From an uncultured Roseivirga sp. (lineage in GTDB: Bacteria > Bacteroidota > Bacteroidia > Cytophagales > Cyclobacteriaceae), in NCBI GenBank assembly GCA_947493005.1, contig CANLOY010000012.1, positions 31,386-95,385 of the forward strand: a stretch of 64,000 nt of DNA, written 5' to 3'. The notes beneath the pieces were generated by a model that saw only the letters and a list, made by a program, of their open reading frames with translations, did not search any database and was not told where the DNA came from. Shown here piece by piece: positions 53,981-63,337 of this stretch (positions are counted from its first letter, which is position 1; each line of letters opens with the position of its first letter). Position numbers and translations under genes: made by a program.

Positions 53981-56143
53981 TCATGGCTCCATTGGCCAGG
54001 TAAATTTGAAAGAAGCACCTTTTCCCTCTTCAGAATCTAAAGTAATGGCACCACCATTCTGTGTAACCAGTTTCTTTACTATTGAAAGTCCAACCCCAGA
54101 ACTATCACGAATCTCTCGCGAGCTATGTGCCTTCTTAAAAATTTCAAACACTTTTGTTTGTTGGTTTTTAGGAATACCAGGACCATTGTCAGCTACTGTG
54201 AATTCGTGAAATCCAGGCTTGAAAGTATATTCGATGGTAACCCTTCCCTCGTTTTTACCTCTATGATTATACTTAATGGCATTACTGATCAGGTTAGTAA
54301 GTATTTGTTTGAATTGATACTTGTTACAAGAAACCGTAGGGAGTTCTGATGCAATTGTTATGTTGATATTGTTCTTGTTATTTATCTCATCGATACTGGA
54401 TTTAAGAAGCTTATTTACATCCACATTTTCTTTTACAGCGTTTCCTCTTCCTGCTTCAGAATACTCCAGAATTCCAGTAATTAAATCATTTGATTTAAGT
54501 GCGCTGTCTCTGATCAAGTCCAACCTCTCTTTCAACGTTTCCTCTAAGTCAGGGTATTCTATTTCTAATAGCTGAATAACTCCCATAATACCTACTAAAG
54601 GAGTTTTCAAGTCGTGTGAAACAGTATGCGCAAACTGAGCCAGATCGTCATTCAGGTATTCCAGATCTGTTTTGTGCTTTTTAAGGTCTATGTTCTGTTC
54701 TTCAATAATTCTTTTTTGTTCTTTGATGGTTCTCATTCGATTGTTGATAATCAGAATGAATATCAACACTACTACTACAGTAATAATAAGAAAGTACAGT
54801 TGTAACTTTTGCTTTTTGGCTAATGCACTAAGCCTGCTTTGTTTCGCTTGACTAGCGGCTAGCTCAGCATCGAGAATACGCTGCTCATCAGCATTTTTGA
54901 TACTGTCGGCCAAGGCTTTCTTTTCATAATTGTATTTGAAGCGTTCGTTAATAGAAGCAGCAATGGTTTCTTCATTAAAAACACTGTCACGCATTTGTAT
55001 GTACACTTCATAATGCTCAAGAGCTTCTTTCCATCTGGATTGTTTTCTTGCAATTTCCATCAGAGTTTCTGAGGCATCTCTTATGTGGGCAGGATACTTC
55101 AATCTATTTGCTATGTTGAGACTTTCAGTTGCGTATTGCTGAGCAGATCTAACATTTCCTCTTAAGAGTTCAAGACTTCCAAGGCTATTTAAAGTAGTTG
55201 CTATACTGGATTGGTCACTGGCTTCTTTGCTGAGTTTAAGGCTCTCATTATACTTTTGATAGGCTTTGCTCAGTTGACCTTGTTCTTTGAGTATGAAGGC
55301 AATATTATTCAAAGAAATAGCTATTCCGCTTTTATCTGCTAATTTTTCTTGAAGCGTCAGACATTCCTCATAATAAGATAAAGCCTTGTTCCATTCTTTT
55401 TGATCTCTGAACAATAGACCAATGTTGTTAAGGCATGTTGCAATTCCGTAGTCATCTTTCAACTCTCGCCTTATGACCAGGCTTTGGGTATAACTCTCTA
55501 ACGCTTTCTCATTATCGCCTTGTTTGTAGAGTATATAGCCAATACCATTGAGTGCTGTGGCAATACCCGTTTGATTCCCTATTTCTTCTTCAATGCTTAG
55601 ACTTGCATAGTAATATTCAAGTGCTTTTTCTATTAAGCCCTGATTTAAAAAGATATAACCAGAATTAATTAATGTGCCGGACATGCCTGGTTTATCATCA
55701 ACCTCTTCCTGAATATTCAGGCACTTTTCATAAAACGCTAATGCAAGGTCATTTTTGCCCTGTATGTTATATAAATAACCTATGTTATTGAGTGCACCGG
55801 CATAAGATTTTTTTAGCAAGACCAGAGTTGCTGAATCATGTGGTTGCTGGATAGACTGCTCTATGAAGTCATGAACCCATCGGTTGTATTTAGGCCATAT
55901 ATTTGCGTCCCAGCTATCTTCAACAATCTTACTGATAGCTCTTACCTTACAAATATCAGTTTCACAAGCTCTATAATTTTCTAGTGAAGACTCTATGAGT
56001 TCTTTGTCTTTTTCAGAAACAGCCGAAAGATCAAGACTATCTATAAGATATGTATCAACAGGCGCTAACTCTTGAGATTTTAACTGCGTATGGCACAGCA
56101 AAACCAATAATATCAATAGGTATTTCGATATAGCTTTCCCCAA
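53981..56143 (-). CDS. TPR-sensor histidine kinase
   Basis: 720 residues, TTG start at 56143. Signal-like N-terminus (YLLILLVLLCHTQLKSQ), then about seven TPR units in the sensor part (115-380; for example NNIGYLYNIQGKNDLALAFY, NGIGYILYKQGDNEKALESY, NNIGLLFRDQKEWNKALSYY), a transmembrane helix (449-467, LYFLIITVVVVLIFILII), and a coiled coil. HisKA: QFAHTVSHDLKTPLVGIM with phospho-acceptor His510. ATPase: NLISNAIKYNH (N box), DNGPGIP (G1), GVGLSI (G2). No response regulator is adjacent, so it is an orphan kinase. Bacteroidota use TPR kinases as periplasmic sensors. Confidence 0.93.
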   Translation of the reverse strand: MGKAISKYLLILLVLLCHTQLKSQELAPVDTYLIDSLDLSAVSEKDKELIESSLENYRACETDICKVRAISKIVEDSWDANIWPKYNRWVHDFIEQSIQQPHDSATLVLLKKSYAGALNNIGYLYNIQGKNDLALAFYEKCLNIQEEVDDKPGMSGTLINSGYIFLNQGLIEKALEYYYASLSIEEEIGNQTGIATALNGIGYILYKQGDNEKALESYTQSLVIRRELKDDYGIATCLNNIGLLFRDQKEWNKALSYYEECLTLQEKLADKSGIAISLNNIAFILKEQGQLSKAYQKYNESLKLSKEASDQSSIATTLNSLGSLELLRGNVRSAQQYATESLNIANRLKYPAHIRDASETLMEIARKQSRWKEALEHYEVYIQMRDSVFNEETIAASINERFKYNYEKKALADSIKNADEQRILDAELAASQAKQSRLSALAKKQKLQLYFLIITVVVVLIFILIINNRMRTIKEQKRIIEEQNIDLKKHKTDLEYLNDDLAQFAHTVSHDLKTPLVGIMGVIQLLEIEYPDLEETLKERLDLIRDSALKSNDLITGILEYSEAGRGNAVKENVDVNKLLKSSIDEINNKNNINITIASELPTVSCNKYQFKQILTNLISNAIKYNHRGKNEGRVTIEYTFKPGFHEFTVADNGPGIPKNQQTKVFEIFKKAHSSREIRDSSGVGLSIVKKLVTQNGGAITLDSEEGKGASFKFTWPMEP

Positions 56144-56304
56144 GTCTTTAGATGAATTAAATCTAGAACTAACTAAAATACGAATTTTTAGTTCTTTGGG
56201 CAGAAAACTATTGGCAATTCTTAAGAAGCCAATACTACACTATTGATAGTTGCTACTGTGATGATACAATACCTTTGAAAATACACTTTCGGAAGGTTGA
56301 AGAA

Positions 56305-56832
56305 CTAGGCAAAGTTCTCTTTATAATCTGAAATGCTTTTCTGAAGTATTTGTTGCGCTAGCTCTCTGTTTTGAAACTTTTCTACAACAACCTCTTTTTC
56401 TTCAAGCTTTTTATAGTCTTCGAAGAAGTTTCTCAATTCGTTGAGTGTGTGTTCAGGCAACTCCTCAATATGCTCAATGTGACTAACTGATTTATCATGT
56501 TCGGCCACTGCAATGATTTTATCATCGGCTTCCCCCTGATCCAGCATTCGCATTACACCAATTACTTTGGCTTCTACCAAACACATAGATACGATGGGTA
56601 TCTGTGAAATGACCAGAATATCCAATGGGTCGTTGTCATCGCAATATGTACGAGGAATAAACCCGTAATTGTGCGGATAATACATAGAGCTATAAATAAC
56701 CCTGTCCATTTTTAAAAGACCGCTTTCCTTGTCGAGTTCATATTTTGCCCTATTGTTTTTGGGTATTTCTATAATGGCGTTTACTGTTAGAGGTATGTTT
56801 TCGCCATAGGATACATCATGCCATGGATTCAT
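56305..56832 (-). CDS. ppa: Inorganic pyrophosphatase (soluble, family I)
   Basis: Hydrolyses pyrophosphate to two phosphates, drawing biosynthesis forward. 175 residues. Family I active-site residues are seen: the Mg-binding [10 protein letters not shown] signature (66-75) with the acidic quartet, [20 protein letters not shown] upstream of it, and [20 protein letters not shown] with further metal ligands. Start ATG 56832, 20 nt after the rsgA stop, so it is the last gene of a waaA-rsgA-ppa series on minus. Cytoplasmic. Confidence 0.95.
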   Translation of the reverse strand: MNPWHDVSYGENIPLTVNAIIEIPKNNRAKYELDKESGLLKMDRVIYSSMYYPHNYGFIPRTYCDDNDPLDILVISQIPIVSMCLVEAKVIGVMRMLDQGEADDKIIAVAEHDKSVSHIEHIEELPEHTLNELRNFFEDYKKLEEKEVVVEKFQNRELAQQILQKSISDYKENFA

Positions 56833-56851
56833 TCTATGTGTGTCTTAAGAT

Positions 56852-57775
56852 TTATCTTCTATTATCATAATCTTCTAAAATGCTTAGATAGCTATGATAA
56901 CGAGAAGGGTCGATTTTATTTGCTTCAAATGCTGCCAATACCTGACAGCCGGGTTCATTGGTGTGTAAACAATTATTGAACTTACATACTCCTAGGTAAG
57001 CTCTCATTTCAGGGAAATAATGGCTGATTTCTGAAGGCTCCATATCTACCAAACCCAATTCCTTAATGCCCGGAGTGTCTACTATTTTGGATGCTTTATC
57101 AATTTCAAACATTTCGGCAAAAGTAGTAGTGTGAGTGCCTTTGTTTGCAAAGGTGGAAACCTCACCTGTTTTTTGTTCAAGGCCTGGAACCAATGAGTTT
57201 AACAAGGTAGACTTTCCAACTCCTGAGTGACCTGCAATGAGGGTTGTTTTGCCTTTAAGCAATGACCTTAATTCTTCAATACCATCATTTTCAAGTACTG
57301 AAATGAGTAGTGAAGAGTACCCGATACTTTTATAAAGTGTCATCAGTTCTTCACAAAGCGAGATGCCATCTTCTTCCAAAAGATCTTTTTTGTTAAAGAC
57401 CACTAAGGCTGGGATTCTGAAGGATTCCGCACTGACCAGAAAGCGATCAATAAAGCCCATTGATGTTCTTGGAAATGTAACTGTTGCCAGAAGTAAAGCC
57501 TGATCTATATTAGCTGCCAGAATGTGTGAAAACCCGGTTTTTCGTGTCGATTTACGAATGATATAGTTCTCTCTATCTAAAATTTCAGTGATTACCGCAG
57601 AGTTGTCACCTTTAGCCTCTTCTTCAAGGATAACCCAGTCTCCAACTGCAATGGGGTTGTTGATCTTAATTCCATCCATTTTGAACTTACCACGAAGTCT
57701 GCTTCGATAAACCCTTCCCGTTTCTATCTTGACCTCGTACCAGCTTCCTGTGGATTTGATTACCTGTCCTTTCAT
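56852..57775 (-). CDS. rsgA: Ribosome small-subunit assembly GTPase RsgA
   Basis: Circularly permuted GTPase that matures the 30S subunit. 307 residues. Order of motifs shows the permutation: the OB fold first, then G4 NKKD (128-131), G1 GHSGVGKST (182-190), G2 Thr in THTTTFAEM, G3 DTPG (233-236). C-terminal zinc site: Cys264, Cys269, His271, Cys277. The start ATG overlaps the waaA stop by one base (TAATG), so translation is coupled to Kdo transferase. Lone length and motifs are typical. Confidence 0.95.
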   Translation of the reverse strand: MKGQVIKSTGSWYEVKIETGRVYRSRLRGKFKMDGIKINNPIAVGDWVILEEEAKGDNSAVITEILDRENYIIRKSTRKTGFSHILAANIDQALLLATVTFPRTSMGFIDRFLVSAESFRIPALVVFNKKDLLEEDGISLCEELMTLYKSIGYSSLLISVLENDGIEELRSLLKGKTTLIAGHSGVGKSTLLNSLVPGLEQKTGEVSTFANKGTHTTTFAEMFEIDKASKIVDTPGIKELGLVDMEPSEISHYFPEMRAYLGVCKFNNCLHTNEPGCQVLAAFEANKIDPSRYHSYLSILEDYDNRR

Positions 57776-59013
57776 TACTTATTGGACTTTAAATATTTCA
57801 TTATACGATCCGTAGCCCCCTTGTTGGTTGAGATATAGTCTTTACAAACTTGTGAAGCATTTCTTCTGAAATCCTCGTTGTTATTCAGTCGGTTCAAAAC
57901 TTCAGACGCTTGACTGGCATTGCTTATGCTGAATCCTCCACCTAAAGACTCAAGTTCAATAGATTCAGGAAATTTTTCTAGCCCTTTGTTGCCATAAACC
58001 ACGGGTAATCCAAAGGCAACAGCTTCAAGAATGTTGTGTAATCCATCACCAAAAGCGCCCCCTATATAAGCAAAATCTCCATACTGATAAACAGAGGAAA
58101 GCATGCCTATAGTATCGAGTATAAGCACCTCAGTTTGCTCTGGAATTTGCTTACCTTGGGAGTATCTGTGTATTTGCTTTTGCAATCCAATAGATATCTT
58201 CTTGACATTTGAGTCATCGACCAGATGTGGTGCAATGATGAATTTCGTTCGTGATGAGGTGTTGTTAATAAAGTCAGCGATCATTTGCATATCGCTTGGC
58301 CAGGCGCTACCCATTATGAATACTTTATTGGTACCCTTAAATGCTTCAATCTCTGGATAGTCATTAGGTTTTTCAATGGTCTGGCTGACTCTATCAAACC
58401 TTGTATCTCCTGAAATACTAGCATTCTGAATCCCAATGCTTTGAAGTAAATCTAATGATGACTGATTTTGGACGAAAGTATGGTCAAAAAAGCTTAAGAT
58501 CTCTCTATGGAACCCTCCATAAGGTTTAAAGAAAATGTGCTTTTCAGTAAAAAGTGCAGAAATGCTGAAAAGCGGAATACCATCTTGATGGATAGCTTTG
58601 AGGTGGTGAAACCAATACTCATACTTGATGAAGAAGACCTTTGAAGGCTTAACTATTTCTACAAATTTTTTAGCATTTGCTCGGGTGTCAACTGGTAAAT
58701 AAGAAGTGAAATCTGCTACAGGATGATCTTTCCGTAGTTCGTAACCAGAGGGAGAGAAGAAAGTAACAAGAATTTGTTCTTCCGGGAAAGCCGCTTTATA
58801 AGCTTCGATTACCGGTAAACCCTGTTCAAACTCACCTAATGAAGCTGCATGAAACCAAACAATGGGGGAGTGACTTGATTCACTAAAGGCTTTAAGTTTA
58901 TCAAAAACACCTTTTCTACCCGAAGTAAATTGTCTGGCCTTTTTATTAAATAGAGCAGATACACTGATTAATAAAAAGTAAAGCCTGACTCCAAGGTTAT
59001 AGATTAATATCAT
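57775..59013 (-). CDS. waaA: 3-deoxy-D-manno-octulosonic acid (Kdo) transferase
   Basis: Adds Kdo from CMP-Kdo to lipid IVA, an essential LPS-core step at the inner membrane. 412 residues from ATG 59013 (an in-frame TTG 9 nt upstream is not needed). GT30 features: an N-terminal membrane helix (ILIYNLGVRLYFLLISVSAL), FHAASLGEFEQGLPVIEAY with the catalytic Glu, TFFSPSGYE, EYWFHHLK, and the nucleotide-binding end GGAFGDGLHNILEAVAFGLP. A -7 box TATTTTTG lies just 6 nt before the ATG. Start of a three-gene operon with rsgA and ppa. Confidence 0.93.
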   Translation of the reverse strand: MILIYNLGVRLYFLLISVSALFNKKARQFTSGRKGVFDKLKAFSESSHSPIVWFHAASLGEFEQGLPVIEAYKAAFPEEQILVTFFSPSGYELRKDHPVADFTSYLPVDTRANAKKFVEIVKPSKVFFIKYEYWFHHLKAIHQDGIPLFSISALFTEKHIFFKPYGGFHREILSFFDHTFVQNQSSLDLLQSIGIQNASISGDTRFDRVSQTIEKPNDYPEIEAFKGTNKVFIMGSAWPSDMQMIADFINNTSSRTKFIIAPHLVDDSNVKKISIGLQKQIHRYSQGKQIPEQTEVLILDTIGMLSSVYQYGDFAYIGGAFGDGLHNILEAVAFGLPVVYGNKGLEKFPESIELESLGGGFSISNASQASEVLNRLNNNEDFRRNASQVCKDYISTNKGATDRIMKYLKSNK

Positions 59014-59019
59014 CTGATG

Positions 59020-59027
59020 CAAAAATA
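59020..59027 (-). promoter_or_regulatory. -7 element of waaA, 6 nt from the ATG
   Basis: TATTTTTG on minus, an exact TAnnTTTG. Only CATCAG separates it from the ATG, implying a leaderless or nearly leaderless mRNA. No TTTG at -33 was found. Confidence 0.5.
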
Positions 59028-59156
59028 GAAAACTGAGCAGATAGTCTTTAGTGAATTGTGGCTATTGATTGTTTCCTTTCGGTAATGAGGGTTTCAATCT
59101 TTTTAAGAGTAGTAATAAAGCATGAAAAATTGCTATCTTTAACCTTAGACACAAAT

Positions 59157-59717
59157 ATGATGAAAAAAATTGCTTCTCTTTTCCTCGTAATGCTTTTGGT
59201 AGCATGCGGAGATGATGCGTTGGTTATCACCATTCCTGCATCGAGTTCATTTTCTTATAATGTTCCGGCAAGCGCAGTTAACGCTTCTCAAACTCTAGAG
59301 TTCAGTGATGAAGCCAATATTGATCCAGGGCAGATTTTCACAGAAACGGCAGAACAGATAAAGAGTATTGCACTCAACAAAATGACTTATGATATCTCAG
59401 GATATCAGAATGATCCTGCTGAAATTGAGTTGGTTACAATTATTATTGAGTCCAGAGTATCGGGTGCTGTCAATGAGTTAGCACGTATTACAGATTTACC
59501 CCTGTTAAACGTTCAGGATGGGCTGCTTTTTGAAGAAGGAAACCCAACCTCTATTTTATCAGCTACTCAAGTGGCTAGTTTAGAAGCCACTTTAGATAAT
59601 TTTTCTGCCTTCGATTTAATCCTTAAAGTTTCTTTGAATAAGGTTATTGATAGCGATTTTACAATTGAAATCAGTTGGAATATTTCAGCTCAGGTTGAAC
59701 AGAATACTGGTGGTTGA
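59157..59717 (+). CDS. Lipoprotein A of a related pair
   Basis: About 186 residues, ATG at 59157 or 59160. Lipobox LLVACGDD (Cys about 15-16) marks a lipoprotein with Gly-Asp-Asp after the Cys. The mature part is beta-rich: ITIPASSSFSYNVPASAVN, KMTYDISGYQNDPAEIELVT, FDLILKVSLNKVIDSDFTIE. It resembles the next gene in pattern (TYDISGY, SxTxVxSLE..L), so a tandem duplicate is likely. I do not recognise a family. The following DUF6588 barrel suggests an outer membrane partner, but this is only co-location. Confidence 0.7.
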   Translation: MMKKIASLFLVMLLVACGDDALVITIPASSSFSYNVPASAVNASQTLEFSDEANIDPGQIFTETAEQIKSIALNKMTYDISGYQNDPAEIELVTIIIESRVSGAVNELARITDLPLLNVQDGLLFEEGNPTSILSATQVASLEATLDNFSAFDLILKVSLNKVIDSDFTIEISWNISAQVEQNTGG

Positions 59718-59800
59718 TCTGGGATTTTTCTTATTTTAGCATACGAAATGAATATTTCGCGTGTAACACATTTTCACTATTTATACTAAATTATTAACGA

Positions 59801-60394
59801 ATGCGTAAACTTTTTTACTCAATTTCCTGCATTGCACTTCTTTTATGGAGTTGTGGTGACGCAGGGGTACAATCTGATGTTTCCAAAAACGTTGAGATTG
59901 ATCCCATTTCTGTAAGATTATCTGTCCCCGCAGCAGCAATTGGTGTTTTGGTTGGACAGACACCACCAATTATGGTTAGCACAAGTCAGATAACATTAAG
60001 CTCAGATGAGTTTAGTGAATATCTTGAGGATACAGAACGATTTACTATTAATCATATCACTTATACTATTGATGGATTCCCAGCAGGATCTTCTGCCGAC
60101 CTCAATGTTGATATGTCTATTCAAATGCAAGGTCAGGCACCTCAGAATCTGTTGACCACGAGAATCAACGATGTGCAGAATAACCCGGTTGATGCTAGCT
60201 TGTATACTTCAAGTGCTCCAGGGAATGTTAATGCAGCTGCAGTAACGAGTTTAGAGCAAGCACTTAAAGATGGAACTTCTTTTCAAATTGCAATGACGTT
60301 GGTTGGAGAGGATGTAACTCTTCAGGCTACAGATGTTGACTTTAACTTTACGTTTAAGTTTGATGTAACAGCTCGAGTTAAATTGGATGACTAA
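59801..60394 (+). CDS. Lipoprotein B of a related pair
   Basis: 197 residues, ATG 59801. Lipobox LLWSCGD (Cys18). Same plan as lipoprotein A: SVRLSVPAAAIG / PASSSFSYNVPA, ITYTIDGFPAGSSADLNVDM, AAVTSLEQALKDGTSFQIAM, VDFNFTFKFDVTARVKLDD. The similarity is around the SLExxL and TYxIxG segments rather than overall. Its end overlaps the start region of a longer frame of the DUF6588 gene; with the ATG at 60414 used for that gene there are 19 nt between them. Function unknown. Confidence 0.7.
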   Translation: MRKLFYSISCIALLLWSCGDAGVQSDVSKNVEIDPISVRLSVPAAAIGVLVGQTPPIMVSTSQITLSSDEFSEYLEDTERFTINHITYTIDGFPAGSSADLNVDMSIQMQGQAPQNLLTTRINDVQNNPVDASLYTSSAPGNVNAAAVTSLEQALKDGTSFQIAMTLVGEDVTLQATDVDFNFTFKFDVTARVKLDD

Positions 60395-60413
60395 CCTTAA
60401 AACATACGACATT

Positions 60414-61430
60414 ATGAAAAGAATATTTACAGTACTTTTTGCCGGATGTTTTTTAGCGCTGGCGCCTAATCTTACAAAAGCACAAGGATTAGATTTTGAT
60501 TCATTTCTGGAAGGTGGAGTTGAAGATGCCAACTTGCTTTTAGAAAGTTATTTGCAGCCGGCCTTTGAAGGGTTTGGATATGGTATGAATAGTGGGTGGT
60601 ATAATACCGCTAAACCTCACAAATTTTTAGGTTTCGATATTTCCGCTTCCCTGTCAATGGCAAGGGTTCCTGATTCAAGACAGTTCTTCACTTTGCCAAC
60701 TGGCTTGACAAATGTGTCATTGACGAACCCAAATGATACAAGGAAATTACCTACAATATTTGGCCCTAATTTGGGGGCTGACGACCTTCCTGAATTGAGA
60801 TTTACCAACAATACTGGTGAGGAATTGATTAGAATTTCTGCTCCGACAGGGCTAGGTATTGATGAAGGAGACATTCCTTGGAATGCTGTTCCTGTACCAA
60901 TGGCCCAGTTGGGAATCGGCTTGTTTAAAGGAACTGAAGTGAAGCTAAGATATATACCTGAGCAAGATTTTGATGGTGACGGTAATATAAAAATGTTTGG
61001 TATTGGTGTGATGCACGATATTAAGCAATACTTGCCTGGAGAAAAATTATTGCCTTTTGACCTTTCAGTTTTTGGAGGTTATACCAGCCTTACCTCACAA
61101 GTTTTTGTTGATGATGATAATAAGGATCAATTTGCAGAGTTTAGCGCAAGCTCATGGACAGTACAAGGTGTAGTTTCTAAGAAAATACTTTTCTTAACTG
61201 TCTTCGGAGGTTTAGGCTACACTAATTATGACGTTGACTTTTCTTTAAAAGGATCTTATACAACTGAAACAGAAACCCTTGTTGATCCGATTAACTTTAA
61301 CTTTGCTAACAATGGTTTAAGAACCAATGTGGGTGTGAGATTAAAGTTACTTTTCTTGACAGTTACCGGAGAGTATGCATTACAGGAGTACAATACAATT
61401 ACTGCTGGAGTTGGTATCAGCATCAGATAA
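60414..61430 (+). CDS. DUF6588-like outer membrane protein
   Basis: 338 residues from ATG 60414, 19 nt after lipoprotein B, with signal peptide MKRIFTVLFAGCFLALAPNL ending TKAQ. The body is a predicted barrel: GFDISASLSMARVPDSRQFF, MAQLGIGLFKGTEVKLRYIP, GNIKMFGIGVMHDIKQYLPG, LFLTVTGEYALQEYNTITAG and a C-terminal GVGISIR. The wording matches the DUF6588 family of Bacteroidota, which is of unknown function. Co-transcription with the two lipoproteins is likely: short spacing, and one terminator at the end. Confidence 0.75.
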   Translation: MKRIFTVLFAGCFLALAPNLTKAQGLDFDSFLEGGVEDANLLLESYLQPAFEGFGYGMNSGWYNTAKPHKFLGFDISASLSMARVPDSRQFFTLPTGLTNVSLTNPNDTRKLPTIFGPNLGADDLPELRFTNNTGEELIRISAPTGLGIDEGDIPWNAVPVPMAQLGIGLFKGTEVKLRYIPEQDFDGDGNIKMFGIGVMHDIKQYLPGEKLLPFDLSVFGGYTSLTSQVFVDDDNKDQFAEFSASSWTVQGVVSKKILFLTVFGGLGYTNYDVDFSLKGSYTTETETLVDPINFNFANNGLRTNVGVRLKLLFLTVTGEYALQEYNTITAGVGISIR

Positions 61431-61471
61431 AAGAGTAACGCTGGATTAATGCCCAGCGGAGATAAAATAAG

Positions 61472-61504
61472 AAGGGTGTATCAAATTTTGATACACCCTT
61501 TTTT
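61472..61504 (+). terminator. Terminator after the DUF6588 gene
   Basis: 12-bp stem AAGGGTGTATCA/TGATACACCCTT with a 5-nt loop, then TTTT. Confidence 0.9.
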
Positions 61505-61552
61505 CAACCAAAAACTACCGTCCTGAAAAGGAGCGGAATTTCTTAAATACTT

Positions 61553-62119
61553 TCAGCCTTGCTTTAGCTTTAAATTTTCTGAGGTAATGTAATGAGCATC
61601 CTCGGATTCTCTTTGACTTTTTACATATACAGACAAAGCTTTTTTAGCCTGTTCCCTGATCTCTTGTTTGGAGCCAGTGTTGAGTTTCGACAGCCCTATT
61701 TGAGTTTGCGCCCTGTAATATGAAAAGAGCGCATCGTGATCAAGGTTAGAGAGGCCTATATTTGCTCCTGTAAGGTTTTGCTCAATTACTATATCGAAAG
61801 TGCTTAATAAATGCTTCTCTAGCATGTTTTTACTTTTCCAGAAGAAGAACCTTCCAATGCGTACTGGGCGAGGACTGTCCATCCCGTGTTTTATTCTGTT
61901 GAAATATATGTTGAGTAGTTTAATCCCCAGAAATGATTTTACATCGTAGTTCAGTAGATAGCTTACGGGGAACTCACACTTTTCTGAAAATATTCCCAAT
62001 ACTTTAAGTAATGGAGAAACAATCTTTTTTGGTTTGTACTGAAGGATTGCTCCATCATATTTGATCTCATAAAATATTCCCTTGACCTTCATTTTATTTG
62101 AGTTTTTGTTTGGACTCAT
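61553..62119 (-). CDS. Hypothetical cytoplasmic protein
   Basis: 188 residues; no signal peptide or membrane helix. No family recognised. It is mildly basic with a helical C-terminus (SKQEIREQAKKALSVYVKSQ). Two near-cluster features: IRQ-like IEQNLTGANIGLSNLDHD and WKSKNMLEKHLLSTFDIVIE. Start ATG 62119; an inner ATG at 62092 is possible. Both flanks are non-coding, so it is a single gene with no operon partner. Low information; real by length, frame and codon look only. Confidence 0.55.
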   Translation of the reverse strand: MSPNKNSNKMKVKGIFYEIKYDGAILQYKPKKIVSPLLKVLGIFSEKCEFPVSYLLNYDVKSFLGIKLLNIYFNRIKHGMDSPRPVRIGRFFFWKSKNMLEKHLLSTFDIVIEQNLTGANIGLSNLDHDALFSYYRAQTQIGLSKLNTGSKQEIREQAKKALSVYVKSQRESEDAHYITSENLKLKQG

Positions 62120-62501
62120 TGATTAACTACTCTGTTATAGAGAAGGTTAAAAACGAAGTTGATGGCTATTTATAAGTACTGAAAATCTTGAATTCGATTA
62201 TCCTATCATCCATCTCCAAGAGATGTTGGTGGACAATGTTGAAGTAAACTCTAGGGTTAAGGGAGTTTGTATATGAATCTAAGCTAGGTACTAATTGGTT
62301 TGTCTATATCGATTTCTCATGAAGTGCAGAAAATCAATGTCCAATAGGTTCAATATATAGATGAGCGAATTTAGGGCTAACGCTATAACAGAGTAAAACA
62401 GGTAAGTAAGAAGGGTGGTTGTAAAGATAAAAGACATCGCTTCTGAGAAGGAAACTTCCTCACTCTGAAGCAATGTCTCTTTTTGTATTTTTTAGTATTG
62501 A
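62120..62501. other. 382-nt intergenic region with terminator-like hairpin
   Basis: Holds the crotonase terminator at 62432-62478 and a small open frame on minus (up to 60 codons, 62291-62473) rich in hydrophobic residues. That frame starts inside the hairpin, so it is not called as a gene. Nothing else recognisable. Confidence 0.5.
62432..62478 (-). terminator. Terminator after the third crotonase gene
   Basis: 12-bp outer stem AGACATTGCTTC/GAAGCGATGTCT (one U-G pair) with an inner GGAA/TTCC stem, ending in TTTATCTTT on minus. Begins 24 nt after the crotonase stop. Confidence 0.65.
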
Positions 62502-63275
62502 CTAGTTACCTTGGAAGTCTGGTTTTCTCTTTTCAACAAAAGCATTCATACCCTCCTTTTGATCATTTGAAGCAAATAGCATGTAGAAGTTCTTTCTCTC
62601 AAAATGAAGTCCCTCTTCTAAATGAACTTCAAAGGATCTTTTAACAGATTCTTTAGCCATTTGAACAGCTATAGGAGACATGGAAGCTATTTCTTTAGCT
62701 AGTTTGGTAGCCTCTTCAAGGTATAGTTCTACAGGTACAATTTTGTTTATCAACCCATAACTCAACGCCTCTTTGGCTGAAATGAATTTACCTGTAAGTA
62801 CAAGTTCCATTGCTTTGGCTTTGCCTAAGGCTTTTGTTAACCGCTGAGTTCCTCCGGCACCGGGCATTACGCCAATTTTTATTTCTGGCTGGCCAAACTG
62901 AGCCGTTTCAGAAGCAACAATCATATCGCAGGTCATGGCAAATTCGCAACCACCTCCCAGGGCAAAACCAGAAACAGCTGCTATAATTGGTTTTCTGGTT
63001 TTGTTAATTTGATCCCAGGTACTGAACTGGTCAATTTTCCACATGTCAATCGTGCCTTTTCCTGCCATTTGCTTGATATCTGCACCAGCAGCAAATGCTC
63101 TCTCATTTCCAGTGATAATGATAACCCGAACGTCATCATCCTGATCCAACTCCTTAAGCGTATCTCTTACTTCACCCATTAGTTGAAGATTAAGTGCATT
63201 CAATTCTTTAGGGCGATTCAACTGAATGAGCGCAACATGTGGGGCATGTTCTTTATTGACTTTTATGAATTCCAT
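62502..63275 (-). CDS. Enoyl-CoA hydratase (crotonase family), third in window
   Basis: 257 residues. Oxyanion segments AGADI (63-67) and FALGGGCEFAMTC (104-116); catalytic glutamates at 111 (GGGCEFA) and 131 (GQPEIKIGVMPG), so a hydratase-competent enzyme like the one at 2615-3400. The typical C-terminal helix VEKRKPDFQG is present. Substrate chain length cannot be inferred; likely fatty-acid or branched amino-acid oxidation. Single gene with no operon partner on its strand. ATG at 63275. Confidence 0.93.
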   Translation of the reverse strand: MEFIKVNKEHAPHVALIQLNRPKELNALNLQLMGEVRDTLKELDQDDDVRVIIITGNERAFAAGADIKQMAGKGTIDMWKIDQFSTWDQINKTRKPIIAAVSGFALGGGCEFAMTCDMIVASETAQFGQPEIKIGVMPGAGGTQRLTKALGKAKAMELVLTGKFISAKEALSYGLINKIVPVELYLEEATKLAKEIASMSPIAVQMAKESVKRSFEVHLEEGLHFERKNFYMLFASNDQKEGMNAFVEKRKPDFQGN

Positions 63276-63337
63276 AGGTTCGGATTGATTAATCTTTCTT
63301 AGTTTCGAACGCTAATTTAAGAGTCTAATTCAGATCA

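Noticed and set aside
62291..62473. 60-codon hydrophobic ORF on minus
   Set aside because: Its start overlaps the crotonase terminator hairpin, it has no clean ribosome signal and begins with TTG. A small membrane protein cannot be excluded, but support is too weak.
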